Assembly (NCBI GenBank): GCA_964017065.1
Contig: OZ024790.1
Span: forward strand, 3,678,458-3,742,457
From: Haliclona indistincta
Lineage: Eukaryota > Porifera > Demospongiae > Haplosclerida > Chalinidae
DNA length: 64,000 nucleotides
Direction of reading: 5' to 3'
Positions within the stretch are counted from its first letter, which is position 1; each line of letters opens with the position of its first letter. A program made the position numbers and the translations under genes. Positions 48,601-61,900 of the stretch are shown piece by piece. The notes beneath the pieces are model-generated. The model was not told the DNA's origin. It made no database searches and was given only the letters and a program-made list of their open reading frames with translations.

Positions 48601-51015
48601 GCTGTGGGAATACTGGACAATGTAGAGGAGTGGCCAATGGAAGTTGTTCAAGAACAGAGTAACATGTGAGTGTCATGTGTGTCTAGATGACTATGAAACA
48701 TTAAATTCTTCAGGATTGTGCAAGCATTTGATAATATTGTTGATGCTTTGATTCAATCAGACAACTTTACTAATATTTCTGTTGTTGAACGAGACTTGGC
48801 ATTGAGAGGAGAACGGGTCAGTTACCATAACACTTATGATGAACTAACAAGTATTTCCTGCACAGATCAATAGAGAAGAGTTCAGAGGTCGAACACTGTC
48901 AGTAGGACAATCATCAGGTCTGTGTCAAAAAACTGTCAAGATAAATTTCATTAATTCCATTTATAGATTCTCAAGACCTGGAATTATCAACATCTGATAC
49001 TGAAACATTAAATGAGCTTCCTCCGAGCTTGAATGCTGCACTTTCTCTTCCACAGGAAATCATTAGCAGCATTCAAGATGAGAGTAGTGCTCTGTCAATA
49101 GCATTTACAGTATACAACTCACCGGCACTATTCCCTGTGAGAAACACATCACTGGATACCACTGCATCTAGTACTGTTGTCGGCAGTCAGGTAGTCTCAG
49201 TGCAAGTTAGTGGCATTGCTGATGGAACAAGACTTGCTAATCCTGTAACATTTCAACTTCGCTTAACAAATTCACCCACTACTGGAATGAATGAGTTTGT
49301 TGCTAGTAGAAGATGTGCTTTCTGGGACTTCAAAGCAGCAAGTAAGTTTCCAATCTTCTAAATTACACAAAGTGAATGATGGTTGTTAAGATGGTAATGG
49401 TGACTGGAATACTGGCGGCTGCAATCTGACATCCTTCAATCGATCAACCAATGTAGCAAGTTGCGAGTGTGACCACCTCACAAACTTTGCCTGCCTTGTG
49501 GTAAACATGCTCTTAATATTACACTAACACTGCCATCTTAATAATTATTCAATTGTAGGACATTTCTGTTCGACTGCAAGGTGGTGATGAAAATGTTACT
49601 GTACTACCAGATGAATATATATTAGCACTTGATGTTACAACATACGTTGGGGTTCTGTTCTCTTTAATAGGATTGGTCATCATGCTATTAACTTATCTGG
49701 CATTTAGGTAACAATGTACTAATGATCGATCACATGAACCTAATTGCTCTCTTCAGGACCTTTCGACAAAGAGATGTGACTAAGTTTCATGTACAGCTAG
49801 CAGTGTCAATGTTGCTCATGTTGATAGTGTTTGTGGCTGGTATTGGTCGTACTGAGAACAGAGCTGGTTGTATCACTGTGGGTGTGCTCCTCCACTACCT
49901 CATCCTGGTGGTCTGGATGTGGATGGGTGCTGAAGCTGCACTTCTCTTTCAAAAGCTGGTGATTGTCTTCAAGAAAGCAACCACAATTTATATTGTGATT
50001 ATTTCAATTGTCTGTTGGGGTAAGTCAAATTACAATTTGAAGCAATAATTATAAGCATTACAACAATTCTGCAGCTTGTCCTCTGCTACCAGTGGTAATA
50101 TCTGTGAGTATCAATCCTGACTACTACATCACACAATCTAACACAAGTAGAGGATTGTGAGTTTTGCATGCATGAATATACAGAATTTTAATTCTGTTTC
50201 GTTCGTGCAGTTGTTTCATCAGTGAAGTGGGTGTGTTCTTTGGAGCATTTCTTTTTCCAATCATTCTCGTTATTCTCTTCAATGCCTGTATCTTCATTGC
50301 ATCAAGCTATGTAGTCATTAGGTTAAAAGTCAGCCAACAAAAGAGCAACTTGGCTCGTAAAGGCAGCCAAAAACAACCAAAATTTCCTATGTCATCCAAA
50401 GACACTTGCAAGCTGCTTGCATTGCTAGCTGGATTCATGTCTCTACTGGGGCTCTCATGGATTATTCTACTGTTTACAGTAGTTGGAGCTGATACTAACA
50501 TCTATGCTGCCTTTGCCATTCAATGGTTGTTTGTGTTCTTCAATTCTCTCCAGGGCTTCTTCCTCTTTGTGTTCTTTGTAGCTCTTAATCGTGATGCTCG
50601 TAACTTGTGGTATAATTTCTTGTGTCCTTGTCTTAAAAGAAAGAAAGGTGCTTACTCATCAAGAATCAAGCACTCTACAATATCCGGAAACACTGCTAGT
50701 ACCAAATTGTCCACTCAAAAAGACATTTCTTCTGATACTTTGAAATCAGCAGTTAAGAAGCACAATGAAGAACTGGTTGTAGTCAACTATGCCTCTGCTA
50801 TTAATGAAACAGATATTGATGATGCTCCTGACTTGTTGGTTGACCTCATTACCTCACGACCAGGTGAAGACGATACTACAGTGAAGACTCTTTCAAAAAA
50901 AATTTCTGAAATTCGGATAAAGCGTTCATCGAGCATACGCAAGACGCATGATATTGAGACAGCTGAAGTGACCTTTGATGCTAGTGGTAGTGAGGATGAA
51001 GAGACAAGTCCTTAA
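42603..51015 (+). CDS. Gene 4: complete long adhesion GPCR
   Basis: 21 exons: 42603-42759, 45187-45558, 45622-45993, 46043-46321, 46596-46901, 46949-47317, 47369-47545, 47599-47708, 47763-47812, 47862-48025, 48083-48300, 48357-48533, 48589-48665, 48714-48816, 48866-48917, 48967-49341, 49391-49500, 49559-49707, 49757-50019, 50075-50156, 50211-51015. They sum to 4767 nt, 1588 residues. Signal peptide 1-22 (A-F-L-S-A-L-L-L-V), N-terminal domain to 176, Ig-like to 300, FN3 to 393, Ig A to 495, Ig D to 618, HormR-like to 677, GAIN with a second HormR-like unit (786-858), GPS to 1156, TM1 by 1205, TM2-3 to 1293, TM4 to 1320, TM5-7 and acidic tail to 1588. Intact throughout. Compared with genes 1 and 5 it lacks Ig B and C. 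Confidence 0.93.
42921..43998 (+). repeat. Family B+A composite, with doubled tip
   Basis: Two successive tips GGGAGGCACGGTAGTG at about 42926 and 42989, then the B body and a reverse-oriented A arm ending in CATCAGTGGCTG near 43950. A short degraded tail follows. Confidence 0.75.
44010..45132 (+). repeat. Family B (5'-truncated) plus complete A palindrome
   Basis: The B body starts without its tip at 44015. The A part is a full palindrome 44738-45132 (arms about 165 bp from AGTAAAAAGGAC to GTCCTTTTTACT, loop about 44904-44964). Confidence 0.8.
45187..47545 (+). CDS. Gene 4 ectodomain exons: N-terminal domain to HormR
   Basis: Six exons, every one flanked by phase-1 introns and a multiple of three long (372, 372, 279, 306, 369, 177). 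The N-terminal domain has L-W-C-Q and V-F-D-N-Y-C ends and its His-His replaces the gene 1 stop. Ig A shows L-L-C, F-T-W and Y-Q-C; Ig D has N-L-T-C and Y-Q-C. The HormR-like exon carries S-W-P-A-T-P and R-S-C. Many N-x-S/T sites fit an extracellular location. Confidence 0.9.
47599..49500 (+). CDS. Gene 4 GAIN and GPS exons
   Basis: Ten exons. The first holds M-N-F-T-L-Y-M-R-F; the fifth region (48083-48300) is a HormR-like unit. 48357-48917 gives the helical N-x-V-I-N-N-V-T-S-I part typical of GAIN subdomain A. 48967-49341 is the beta-rich subdomain B, and 49391-49500 the GPS with C-E-C-D-H-L-T-N-F-A. Cleavage would fall between Leu and Thr, exposing T-N-F-A-C-L-V as the tethered agonist. 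Confidence 0.9.
49559..51015 (+). CDS. Gene 4 seven-transmembrane exons and cytoplasmic tail
   Basis: TM1 follows D-E-Y-I-L-A-L-D-V. The exon 49757-50019 carries TM2 and TM3 with the conserved loop Cys in R-A-G-C-I-T. 50075-50156 covers the TM4 end; 50211-51015 has TM5 (G-A-F-L-F-P-I-I), TM6 (L-L-G-L-S-W-I-I) and TM7 (Q-G-F-F-L-F-V-F). The tail of about 125 residues includes T-D-I-D-D-A-P-D and ends in acidic S-E-D-E-E-T-S-P. Family B2 (adhesion) GPCR features throughout. Confidence 0.92.
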
Positions 51016-52036
51016 AACACAACGTAATAACATTAGATAAGCATTGTTGACACATTGTAGCTAGCTAGTGTTGAATGACACGATCATATCATAGCAACTT
51101 CAACTCTATAGATAAGTGTAGCTTCCTAGCCATGTCAGGGCATGCGCGCATTCATTGTTATAGATAATTATAGTGAGTTTAAAAATGAAAAGACATAGAC
51201 CACATATTATGCACAGTAGCACTACTTAGAACCAAATTTTGTCAATAAAATGCAGGAAATTTGGATCTATACTATACCACCCTGCAGCAGTAAAAGTGAA
51301 GTTTCCTGAAAATATCCTGTGCAGCCACGCCAGCAAACACAACTTTTATAGTGGATGGTGACATGATCAACAAGTACAAAACCAAAAAATTAATATGCAC
51401 AGCTTGATACCACTATGCATTAAATGTACCTTTAGCTTAATTTATTGGCGGATACTGAAATTGCTACAAAGAACCATTCAGTCCCATTCATTTGAATGAT
51501 ACATGTACATTGAATCTAGGTAAGACTTGCTAACAGACCATAGATCCTTACATCAGTGGCTGCTGGCGAGCTCAGCTAGTTGCTGTTGACTGACACATGA
51601 AGTGCATTCAGCTTGTGACAAAATATGTACAGCCACTGATGTAGAGATCTATGGTCTGTTAGCAAGTTCTCTTGTTGCTGTACATTCCAGCTCGCCTATG
51701 CATGCAAGCAGTGCATACGAGCCCCGCCCACACTTGTTTGTATACCTTTACCGCCCAGTGGCTTGTCTACGGGTGGACCTAGTGGGGCCCGTGCCCCACC
51801 AAGTCAAATAGGTGCCCCACTATTATTGGTGGGGCACCTCTAGGGCTACCATGCATACAGTACTAAAATGAGCCTTGCCACAAGCAAAATCACAGGTATG
51901 CACTCGTATGCAAAATCACTCGTATGGGCTCGTATGCACTGCAGATTAATTATGTACAGCATAATGAAAAGCCATCAACAACAAGAAAAGTAAACTAATG
52001 CGGTGGAAACAAAGACGCTCGGTTCATCCATGATAT
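51016..52036. other. 3' flank of gene 4 and spacer
   Basis: The start resembles the flank of gene 1. A short family A palindrome lies at 51530-51670 (CTTGCTAACAGACCATAGAT and its inverse). A GTGGGGCAC / GTGCCCCAC inverted pair lies at about 51785-51840. No gene is visible. Confidence 0.6.
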
Positions 52037-53229
52037 TAGGGAGGCACGGTAGTGACTCCCTATGTAGGGTTGAACGGAAAAACAAGATGGCGGATACATA
52101 CAATGTATTAGCGTTCAAACGCTGATATTTCACCTGGTGATGAATTTTATACGTTCATAAACACTTAGATTTGCTCTCTGGCGTTGCCCCATCTTACAGT
52201 AGCAAGGAGATGGCTCGAAATTGTTACTAAAGTGACGAACCTGGAAACGGTGAAAATCGAGTTTCGTCATCTTCGTTTTATTTCTTTCTTTCTTTCCACT
52301 CGCCTAGCACCTTTACACGAGCAGTGCCGAGACCAAAACACCCACGAACAGTCGTGAAATTCTCCTGGCAGGTGCCTTTTGAACTTTGTTTTTAGCGAAA
52401 CGGCGATATACATTCCGCGAGTTCTCGATCGTGATCCATTGTCAGCTAAGTGTTAGCCGCCATTAGTGTGATTGCGCAATACGCACGTGACCAAGCAGTG
52501 GCTAGCGCACGTGACCGAGCACTAGCTTGAGTATAGCCGCGCCGTATGGAACACGGAGAACACATTTGTCTGGAGTCGTCGAAGAACCAACATTCTGTGC
52601 TCGCCAGATCATTATAACCGCCGTATGGTCTACAAACAAGTGTGGGCGGGGCTCGAATGCATGCCTAGCCTGCATGCATGCACTATGCGTAGGCGACCTG
52701 ATATACAGCATAACAATTATTTTTTTAGCTACAAGTTTAAAATTGTTAATAAAGAAGAGCCATCAATAACAGGAAAACTAAACCAATGGTGGAAACAAAG
52801 ACGGCTCAGTACATGCATGATATTGAACTGCACATCACTGAATAAGAAAAAAGGACACAAACAAGAAAATAAAAAGATTTCTATCGAAATCAAAAGGATG
52901 CAGGGTTGTGAAATCTACCACTGGTCCACAATGTAAACTAACAAGGAACAAGCATGGAATGGTAACACGATTGACTTGCTAACAGACCATACATCCCTAC
53001 ATCAGTGGCTGTACATAAAAATGCACGTCAGGTGTCAATCAACAGCAACTAGCAGAACTAGCTATAGTCAGCCAAAGCAGCCACTGATGTAGGGATCTAT
53101 GGTCTGTTAGCAAGTCAATCGTGTTACCATTCCATGCTTGTTCCTTGTTACTTTACATTGTGGACCAGTGGTAGATTTCACAACCCTACATCCTTTTGAT
53201 TTCGACAGAAATCTTTTTATTTTCTTGTT
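52037..53229 (+). repeat. Family B+A composite, most complete copy
   Basis: Tip GGGAGGCACGGTAGTG at 52041, B body to about 52700, then the full A palindrome 52862-53229 (ends CAAGAAAATAAAAAGATTTC and its inverse; loop about 53005-53078). Confidence 0.85.
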
Positions 53230-53244
53230 GAAATACATTTCGCT

Positions 53245-54440
53245 GAAAAAGAAAAAAGACACCAACAAGAGAATTTAAAGGAATTCTTTTGAAATCAAAA
53301 GGATGTATCGAGATGAAGAAATCTATCACTGGTTCACAATGTAAACCATGCAACAAGGAAACAGTATGGTGGCCGAGAAGGACACCTTTTCGTTTTGTGT
53401 TTCGGGCATCGCATTCGGAATTCGGATTCGCCTTTTGGATTCGCGCGTTTCTACTATCGCATTCGGATTCGCTTGTTGGATGAAAATAACAAGTATTGAA
53501 AAACATTTTTCATAGAGATGTAGGGTTGGTGAAGAACTGTGAAAAATGTATGGGTACAAGAATTAAAACGTAACAGAAGTAAAGGAACAAGAAAGCACGA
53601 GCCACACCTACAAGCCACACCTATTTGAGCCACACCCACACGATAAAGCGTGGAATGTGCATCAATGAGCTTTGTTGAGATAATACACAAGTCATTACCT
53701 GCATTGTAGCTTCTCATTTCTAGCGAAAAAAACTTTTGTAGAAAAAAGAAATGTTTTTAACAGGCCATAAAATTACATTGAGCTGTAGTATAACAATTAT
53801 TTTGCAGATGTTAGTACCAATCCAACTGGACACAGATTTTATAAATGCAGCAGCTACATTGTCATAGCTAGCTAGGTAACTTTTGGTCAGACTGTAATCT
53901 GTCACAGGTCAGTATTATCTCTTAGTAATCAGACAGTAATTAACAATCATAATAATTATTATGACCAATTAAAAACTTTAACACAAATACATCCCGGGAT
54001 AAACCCTCGATAATGCCACCGATGTAGGGACAGTAGGGTGCTTTACAGTGTGGGTGTGGCTCAAATAGGTGTGGCTTGTGGGTGTGGCTCGTGCTTTCAG
54101 TTTTGTTACGTTTTATTTCTCACCAACCCCTAAATCTCTATGAAAAATGTTTTAATACTTGTCATTTTCAACCAACAAGCGAATCCAAAATGCAACATGC
54201 GAATCCGAATGCGATAGTAGAAACGCGAATCCATGCAAAAGGCGAATCCGAATGCGATAGTGGGACTCCGGCGCGAATCCAAAAGGGCGAATCCGAATTC
54301 GATAGTAGGAACGCGCGAATCCAAAGGCGAATCCGAATGCGATGTCCGAAACACAAAACGAAAAAGCGTCCTTCTCAGACACCATACTCAGTATCACGCC
54401 TGACTGGAAAATAGACCATGCATCCCTACATCAGTGGCTG
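53245..54440. mobile_element. Foldback element with GCGAATCCGAATGCGATAG repeats
   Basis: Inverted arms 53372-53660 and about 54030-54400 (pairs: CGTTTTGTGTTTCGG / CCGAAACACAAAACG; GAGCCACACCCACA / TGTGGGTGTGGCTC). The right arm has more copies of the GCGAATCCGAATGCGATAG unit than the left. It interrupts a diverged family A arm (53245-53360 and 54400-54440). Confidence 0.8.
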
Positions 54441-55984
54441 TACAAAAAACTGGAAGATTTAAACTGGAAGATTTCAGTCGCCAGTTTTTATTTGTTCCTT
54501 TACTATTTTTTGATCCATTCTGCGTAGTTATAATAAATAACAAGCTAAGCTTGTTTATAGGCCTTACACACTGAAAGAATAGCAGTGTTTAGTTAAAATA
54601 GCAAGTTACATATTTTCCTATAATGATTGTAATAATTATTCTTAACAAACTAACTTCACTATGCTTACATATGTTCTGCCTTTCATTTACAATACAAGCT
54701 TGTTGTCTCCTCTCAATCTAATTTGTGACAGCACAGAAACTGTTGCTCGCATTATTTTGCAAACAGAAAACTGTGTTCGGAAACAGAAGTACACAAGTAC
54801 ATTACAGTGCACATATCATAGCAGTGTTGACCAAAATTATAGTAATACAAGAATGTTACGCAAGTGTAATCAAGTGAAGGTTTACAGAAGGTACGGTGCT
54901 TTGTCCCTCAGTGTATGCCGCTATGTTGCAGAAGACAATACAGTATAAATCATTATAAACAAAGCTTAAGATGTGTGTTAGGTGGGGTTGAAAATGTGAT
55001 AAGAAAGCAGCAATCTCTGAGAAATTAATACCTATTCCTTGTGGTTTCTATCCATCTCAGGGTAATGACACAGTACTAATCAGGATACAGCCTTATAATT
55101 AGTCTATTATGAGCATTATTTTTATCCAAGAAAACAATTCCTATGATGATGCTACCTTCCTCCCGAATGGTAGCATCACTACCTTTCTCATGTATAGCTC
55201 TCTGTCTCTCCAGCCACTTTCATCTGATGCCATTCTTCCGGATACCGGAGAATGACCCACGTTTTGCTAGAATAGTATTAGAGGCTACTCTATTTCACAG
55301 ACTACTCTTGAAGAAGTCTTTCTTAAGGATGGACAGTTTATTTTATTTATTTTGTTTATGTGCACATGCAGCCAACAACTCATCATGGTCGATAATGAGA
55401 TCCACATTTGAACTACTATCGACACTATAGGTCTCAAGATAAATAGGGTCTATATATAGAAAAAACTATAACTATAAACAGCATTCACACTTTTTATGCT
55501 CAATGTCATTTCAAAGCTATACTTTTACTGTAGCGAACTCATTAATATCATAACTTAATTCGCTTGCCACACTAGTTTCTACCGTGTTCATTCATGTACT
55601 ATTGTAGTGCTCAGTTTATGCTGTTTTTGTGATCTGCAGGTCACTGTTGAAGAACCTGAGAATGGTGGAAAAAGACAGCAACAATGGGCCAGGCTAAGGT
55701 TGCTAAAGAGTGGATCTTACTCTCCCGCTCATTCCGGCATGTGCTGAAATTCAGTAGCCACACCTTTGTTACCGTTAACGTTGACAAAGCGGGAAATTGA
55801 AACGTATTAGTCTGAAGGCATAATTTTGCAGTACATGATTTAGCAGTACCTATACGTACAATAAGTCAATAACGCTGCCTTGAGATTTACTGCGGCTCTA
55901 AACTGGCTATTTAAAGAATGCGCCCTGACCCGTGATCATAGTTCTCCTGGAACTAAACGGACATCAGTCCAGCGGCAGCAAAGC
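54441..55984. other. Intergenic DNA upstream of gene 5
   Basis: AT-rich. Open frames such as 54661-54948 and 55143-55430 have no recognisable domain, start context or paralog in the window, so I do not call them. A small inverted pair GATGCTACC / GGTAGCATC is at 55148-55187. Confidence 0.5.
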
Positions 55985-58900
55985 ATGAATAGGTTTAGCC
56001 GCAGCAGCAGCGAATGGCATTTTCCGGCTAGGGCTTTCTTGATGCTCGTGTTGATGGCGATGCGCTTATTGGGGCAAGATTGTACTCCTGATATGATCAC
56101 TTCAGGACCAGTAATACCCGACACTGACTTACCAACTCAAGGTTAATTCTATAACTTTTCGTGTATAAATTAGAAGTACGGCTACAGGAGTACGGCTGTA
56201 TTATCAAGAGGCTTCAGAGCCTATACCAGACTACCTGATGCTGCGTGCTAGTCAGATAGAAGCAAGTAGCTTTACTCCTGGCATGAGTGCCACTCTAGCT
56301 TTGTGGTGTCAGAGTGCTAATACTGACAGCAATAATGGCATGTGGTTCCAACCTCCTCGATCTACTGCAGTCTCTTCAATGGACATTGATTCACCCGATA
56401 ATGAACCATACCAGATGGTGACATGTAATGGTCAGGTGGGGCTGGTGAGAGATACTGGACTAGGAGGTACCAATCGAACTGGACTAGTGCAGTGTATGAT
56501 CCGTGATGAGATGAACATCACTCACACACTGACAGCAGGTGTGTATACTGGAGCAATATATGACAACTATGGTGAGTACATACTATTATTTTTTAGCATG
56601 TTTTAAAAACGAACAATAATTTATTTTAAATCAGTTGTAATTTGATCATTGATAATGCTTTGTACAGATGGTCCTGATGTGGATGAAAACATGCAGTTTG
56701 CCCTCATATCCTCACGAGATGCTGACCCACCTGTTTTCACTCTCTCATTCAACTCCTCCAATGGACCACCCACCATGGTGACATGTACAAGAGACAATAT
56801 AACCATAGATACATCACTGTACACTGTTTCTCGAGAGGTTGTTCAATCACAGTATGTGCAGAATGGTGATGTAGACTCTGTCAATGCATCAGAACCAGAC
56901 ATGCCTGATGTGACCAGAGTGACAGTGACTGTGAGGGAGAGAGAGGTAGGAGAGTATGAGTGCACTGTGACTGTAATGGCTAGAAATGATAGTGCTCCAA
57001 CACAACCTGTGACTCTTGGGACACCAGACTCATCTACTGCAATGATCACTGGTAAGCAATTACAATTTTTGAATTAAAATTGATAACTATTGGCAATGCA
57101 GTTGCAGTCACTCCTGCTAATTTCAGAGCAAATCGGAGCTCTGATACTGAAGTTACTGTGTCATGGGATGCTCCATCTCCAGTACCAGATGGCTATGAGG
57201 TGTTCTATCAGGTGGATGGTGGTGATATACTCAGTGCAGGGAACACTACTAATATCGAACTGGCTATCACTGGTGTAACTGCACTACAAGAAATCTCCTG
57301 CTTTGTGGTAGCATTTGGTGGTACTAATACATTACCCAGTGCTCGCAGTAATGTAGCAGTTATTCAACCTGGTGAGTACAAGTGCTTTAAGTGTTAGTAG
57401 CATAGTTTTAAAATTTGTAGTATTTTGCCAGAGTTCGTTCGTACGCAACTCAGATATGCATTATGCAAGCATTTGCATGCATGTAGCTAAATATGCTTAT
57501 GCAAATGATTATCTTGCATCACTTTAGTTGAAGTAACTATTCTCGATCATTGTGATAATTGTTTTATGTCCTTCAAATGCAGTCAGCATAGCAAAAGACA
57601 TTATGGGGTCTCCCATTCTTGCTGGGACCACTCGATCAATAAAATGCTTTGTAGTAGCCTCTATTGTACAAGCATCCTTCTTTGTGTGGATGAGGAATGG
57701 TAGCCCAGTCAACACTAGTGATAGCAGAGTGACTGTAAACAGTATATCAAGTAACTCCACACTCACTATTAGTCCACTACGTACATCTGATGGTGGACAG
57801 TATCAGTGTATTGGGACTGTGATGATTAATGGAATACCTACTAATCTCACTGATGAAATTGATCTTAATATAACCAGTGAGTATTATAGCAACATCATGC
57901 ATTTACTATAGAATAATGTGTGGTCTTTCATTCTCCTGCAGTCTCCATCATCAGTGTCACAGTGACCATCATACCTAATGATACACTGTATGTGGACACA
58001 TTTAGTGACTTTCAGTGTAATGTAACTATCAGTGAGTATGTGGACACACCCACTACTATCATGTATCAATGGCTGGGACCATCACTACTCACCACTGGAG
58101 CTGACTACAATATCACTGGAGACACTCTACGTATCAATCGGTTCAATATGATGCGTGATAATGACAGGACCATCACCTGCATGGCTACAGTGGTACCATC
58201 ATCAGGACAACAGTATGTACTACACAACAATGCTAGTGAGAGCATACTACTGACTGTAGAAGGTGAGTCAAACAACTGAATATTAACCAATAAATGCATC
58301 TTTCAGTGCATGATACTTAAATGTTTCTTGCTATTCTATAGCTCTCAATAATGCTGCCTTCACTCCTCGTGTCATTATTCCTGGTGTTCCTACTGCTGGA
58401 GACAATTTTAAAATAGAATGCAGACTAGATGGACTAATAGAGAGACTGGCAGTGACTCCAGTATCAGTAAATTTGGCATATTCCTCTGCTCCAGGAGGAA
58501 TTTCTGGTGATATATTGCAAACTGGACCTGTACGCACCAGATTACGTATGTTCAATCCTGGAATGACTGATGATGTTGGAACTTACACATGTGCTGCTAT
58601 TGTTGTATCATCGAGTGGAGTTTTTGGAGATTTCAGCAGTGGTTTACATGTACTACAGATAAAAAGTATGATTGTTCCATTGTTTCACTTTGGTTACATG
58701 CATTGTGTTGTTTGTGTCAGTCCCACCTCCCCAGCTCACGCTCACCATCACTAGTCCCTCTAGCACCACCACACTGTATGAGGGCACTCCTGTCAACCTG
58801 ACCTGTACTGCTACAATAAACACTACCATTGTCAACACTCCTGTCACTTTGTCCAGTATGTGGATTGCACCTAATGGAGAACAGCTGACCAGTAGCAGCT

Positions 58901-61900
58901 CCAACGATCGTATCACAATAGTGGACATGTTTCAGTCAGCACCATACACTAGCGTACTGATGTTTGACCCAGCAGACGATATGGATACTGGAGACTACCA
59001 GTGTAAAGTAACAATAGTACAGAATAATAACCAACCACTGATATTACCATCATCAAATAATGCAACCACTAACCTCAATGTCACAGGTAATGTATCATAA
59101 TGATACTCATAATTATTATTTTGTCTTATCATCACTGTGTACTTTTCTTTTCAGTTCTCCCTGATCCAATAATTGATGTGACTACTAATGGTTCTACTGA
59201 AGCTGGTCAAACATTCGATCTTGTATGCACTGTTACTATGGCATCAGATCAAACACCACGCCCCAATGTCACTTGGATTAAAGACACTGGTGGTAGTGCT
59301 GTATTTCCGGTGAATACCGAGGAGACAACACCTACTATCACCACTCTCACCATCTCATTCTCTCCACTCACATTCAGTCACAGAGGACAGTATCAGTGTA
59401 TGGTAACCCTCAATATATCCACAGTTTATACCTTTGCCAGTAATGTAGACGACATTATCCTTCAAGTTAAATGTGAGTGTGATACTGAAATGTAACAATG
59501 CTATAATGGCTGTGTTGTGTTATTGATGATATTTCTATTCTATTTTCTCTAGTCCCTCCTCCTGTTGTGTTAGTCCAACCTGTCAACCCATCAGTACCCA
59601 TGGTAGCTGGTACAGCTCGTGACCTCACCTGCACCATCACTCTCACTAATGTGAATGATATCAATGTGATGGTGAACTTCACCTGGGGTACTCCAATGGG
59701 AATGCTTCTGTCATCATCACCAAGAATCACTATCTCTGGTATCAACCAGTCTGGTAACCAGTCTACCTTCACCTCAACTCTCTCCATCAGTCCACTGGAC
59801 AGTGTTCTAGACACCACAATGTTTTCTTGTCTTGTCAGTGTCAACCCAGATCCTATTGTCAGCTTCATCGTACCTACTGCTGCTAATAGCTCTGTTGATA
59901 TTATTGTACAACGTGAGTACTTATTCATGATTACCATTATAAATTATAGTGTCCTACTCTTCTCCAATCTAGCTCTTTCTTCTCCCACTATAATGACCAC
60001 CTCCAGTGGTAGTATGTCTCCTGGCTCCTCCATCACTCTCACATGTATAGTGGAAGTGGTACAAGGATTGATAGTCCAACCTGACATTATGTGGACCAAG
60101 CAAGCTGTTAATGCTGGTGGTGATACAGCTCTGAACACCATTAGTGTACCACCTGTGAGGACTAACAACACTGTCACTCTCACATTCAATCCTACCAATA
60201 CTTCTGATGCTGGACAGTACACATGTACTGCTACTTTTAATATCAGTGCAATCAATGTCACTGTCAGCAACTACAGTATGGTGGACATCAGGCTACAAAG
60301 TGAGCGTTAGCCGGTTTTTAGTAGCTGGTTTATAGTTTCTTTCACCTCCTACTCATCTCCCATACATGCAGTCCCATCTACCACTGTCTCTCTTACACTC
60401 TATTCTGCTCTCGGCACTGTCTCAGCCAACAGCAGCACAACACAGACCCATCTTGCTGGCAGTACTCTCACCATAACATGTGTTATCATAATACCACTCA
60501 CTGTGAACACACCATTCGATGTGGAAATGATGTGGTCTAAAGATGATGATGATGATTTTGACACAGCTAATGTTGGCGATGTAAATGTAACAACACCTCG
60601 TATTGATATCACCACAGCAACTGAGACCACACCCAACCGATATGAGACTCGACTAGTGTTTAGTACTCTCAGTAGTAGCATGGATAGTGGTAGCTATGAG
60701 TGCAGTATCAGTATCGACAGTATTGACACACTACTGTATGTGGAGGACTCTGCACTGGTCAAAGAGAGTACTACTGTGATTGTACAAGGTATGGAGACAT
60801 ATTGCATCAAGTGTCACTTCATGTGAGTTGCATTGTTCTTTCTCTAGATCCTGCCATCACCAACTTCAATGTTGCACCCACAATGGTCGCTGTAGTAGAG
60901 TCTGCCTGCCCTGAATCAGAACCACATGATAGCTTCACTCTGGTCTGCAGAGCTATGAAGCCATCAGTGGTGATCCCTGAGCTAATGGTCCAATGGCTTT
61001 ACAATGGTTCAATACGTACCGGTGATGTATCAGTCACTAATAATGGAACATATGTAGTGAACACTTTGAATGTTAGCAATGCTCAAGTCAGTGATGCTGG
61101 ATTGTATCAATGTGTGGCTAGGATCGTGATCCTAGACTCATCAACTGTATCAACTAATGACAGCAGTACTGTGATCAGTAGAGGTGAGCTGTTGAGATAT
61201 TATTCGACAAAGCACCCACCACTCGGCCTAACTATAGTTTTGTTGTCATTGTCGTGTGTTAATTCTATTTCTTTGTATGCACACACACAGCAATGTCAGT
61301 TCCCAATACTCCCATGGCTGCTGTCACTGCTATCAACCCTACCAATGCCACTATCATGATCACTGTCCCTAGTATAGCATACACTAATGAGACCTACCAC
61401 ATACTATACACTGGTCAGGAGAGAGACACTGACCTAGCACAGAGTAATACAGTCAGTGGTACAGAGGATATTATAGATATCAATTCTGCCTACTCTGTCA
61501 TACTGAGTGTTCTGAAGGAGGACACCACATACAACTACACAGTGATTGCTAGTAACTGTATAGGGAACACTACCACTGCTAGTATGACCTTTAAGACAAG
61601 TTCACCTTCTAGTAAGCTAGCATCATAACTAGACTCATTGTTCTAACCATTTCTGTTTTATTAATAGCACCCAGAATCAGTGTATCACTGAATGACATGG
61701 GTCCTTCTCTAAATGCTGGAGCAACCAGTTCACTGCTGTGCTTAGTGGAATTTAATACAGCACCAGTTACGTTCACTTGGACTAGAAATGGCAGTCCAGT
61801 CAACACTAGTAATAGTAGACTAATTTTAACTATGACACAGAGCAAGTCCACACTCACTATCAATCCACTGCATACATCTGATGGTGGACAGTATCAGTGT

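Noticed and set aside
54661..55430. Frames of about 95 codons upstream of gene 5
   Set aside because: No recognisable motif, no paralog in the window, no good start or splice context.
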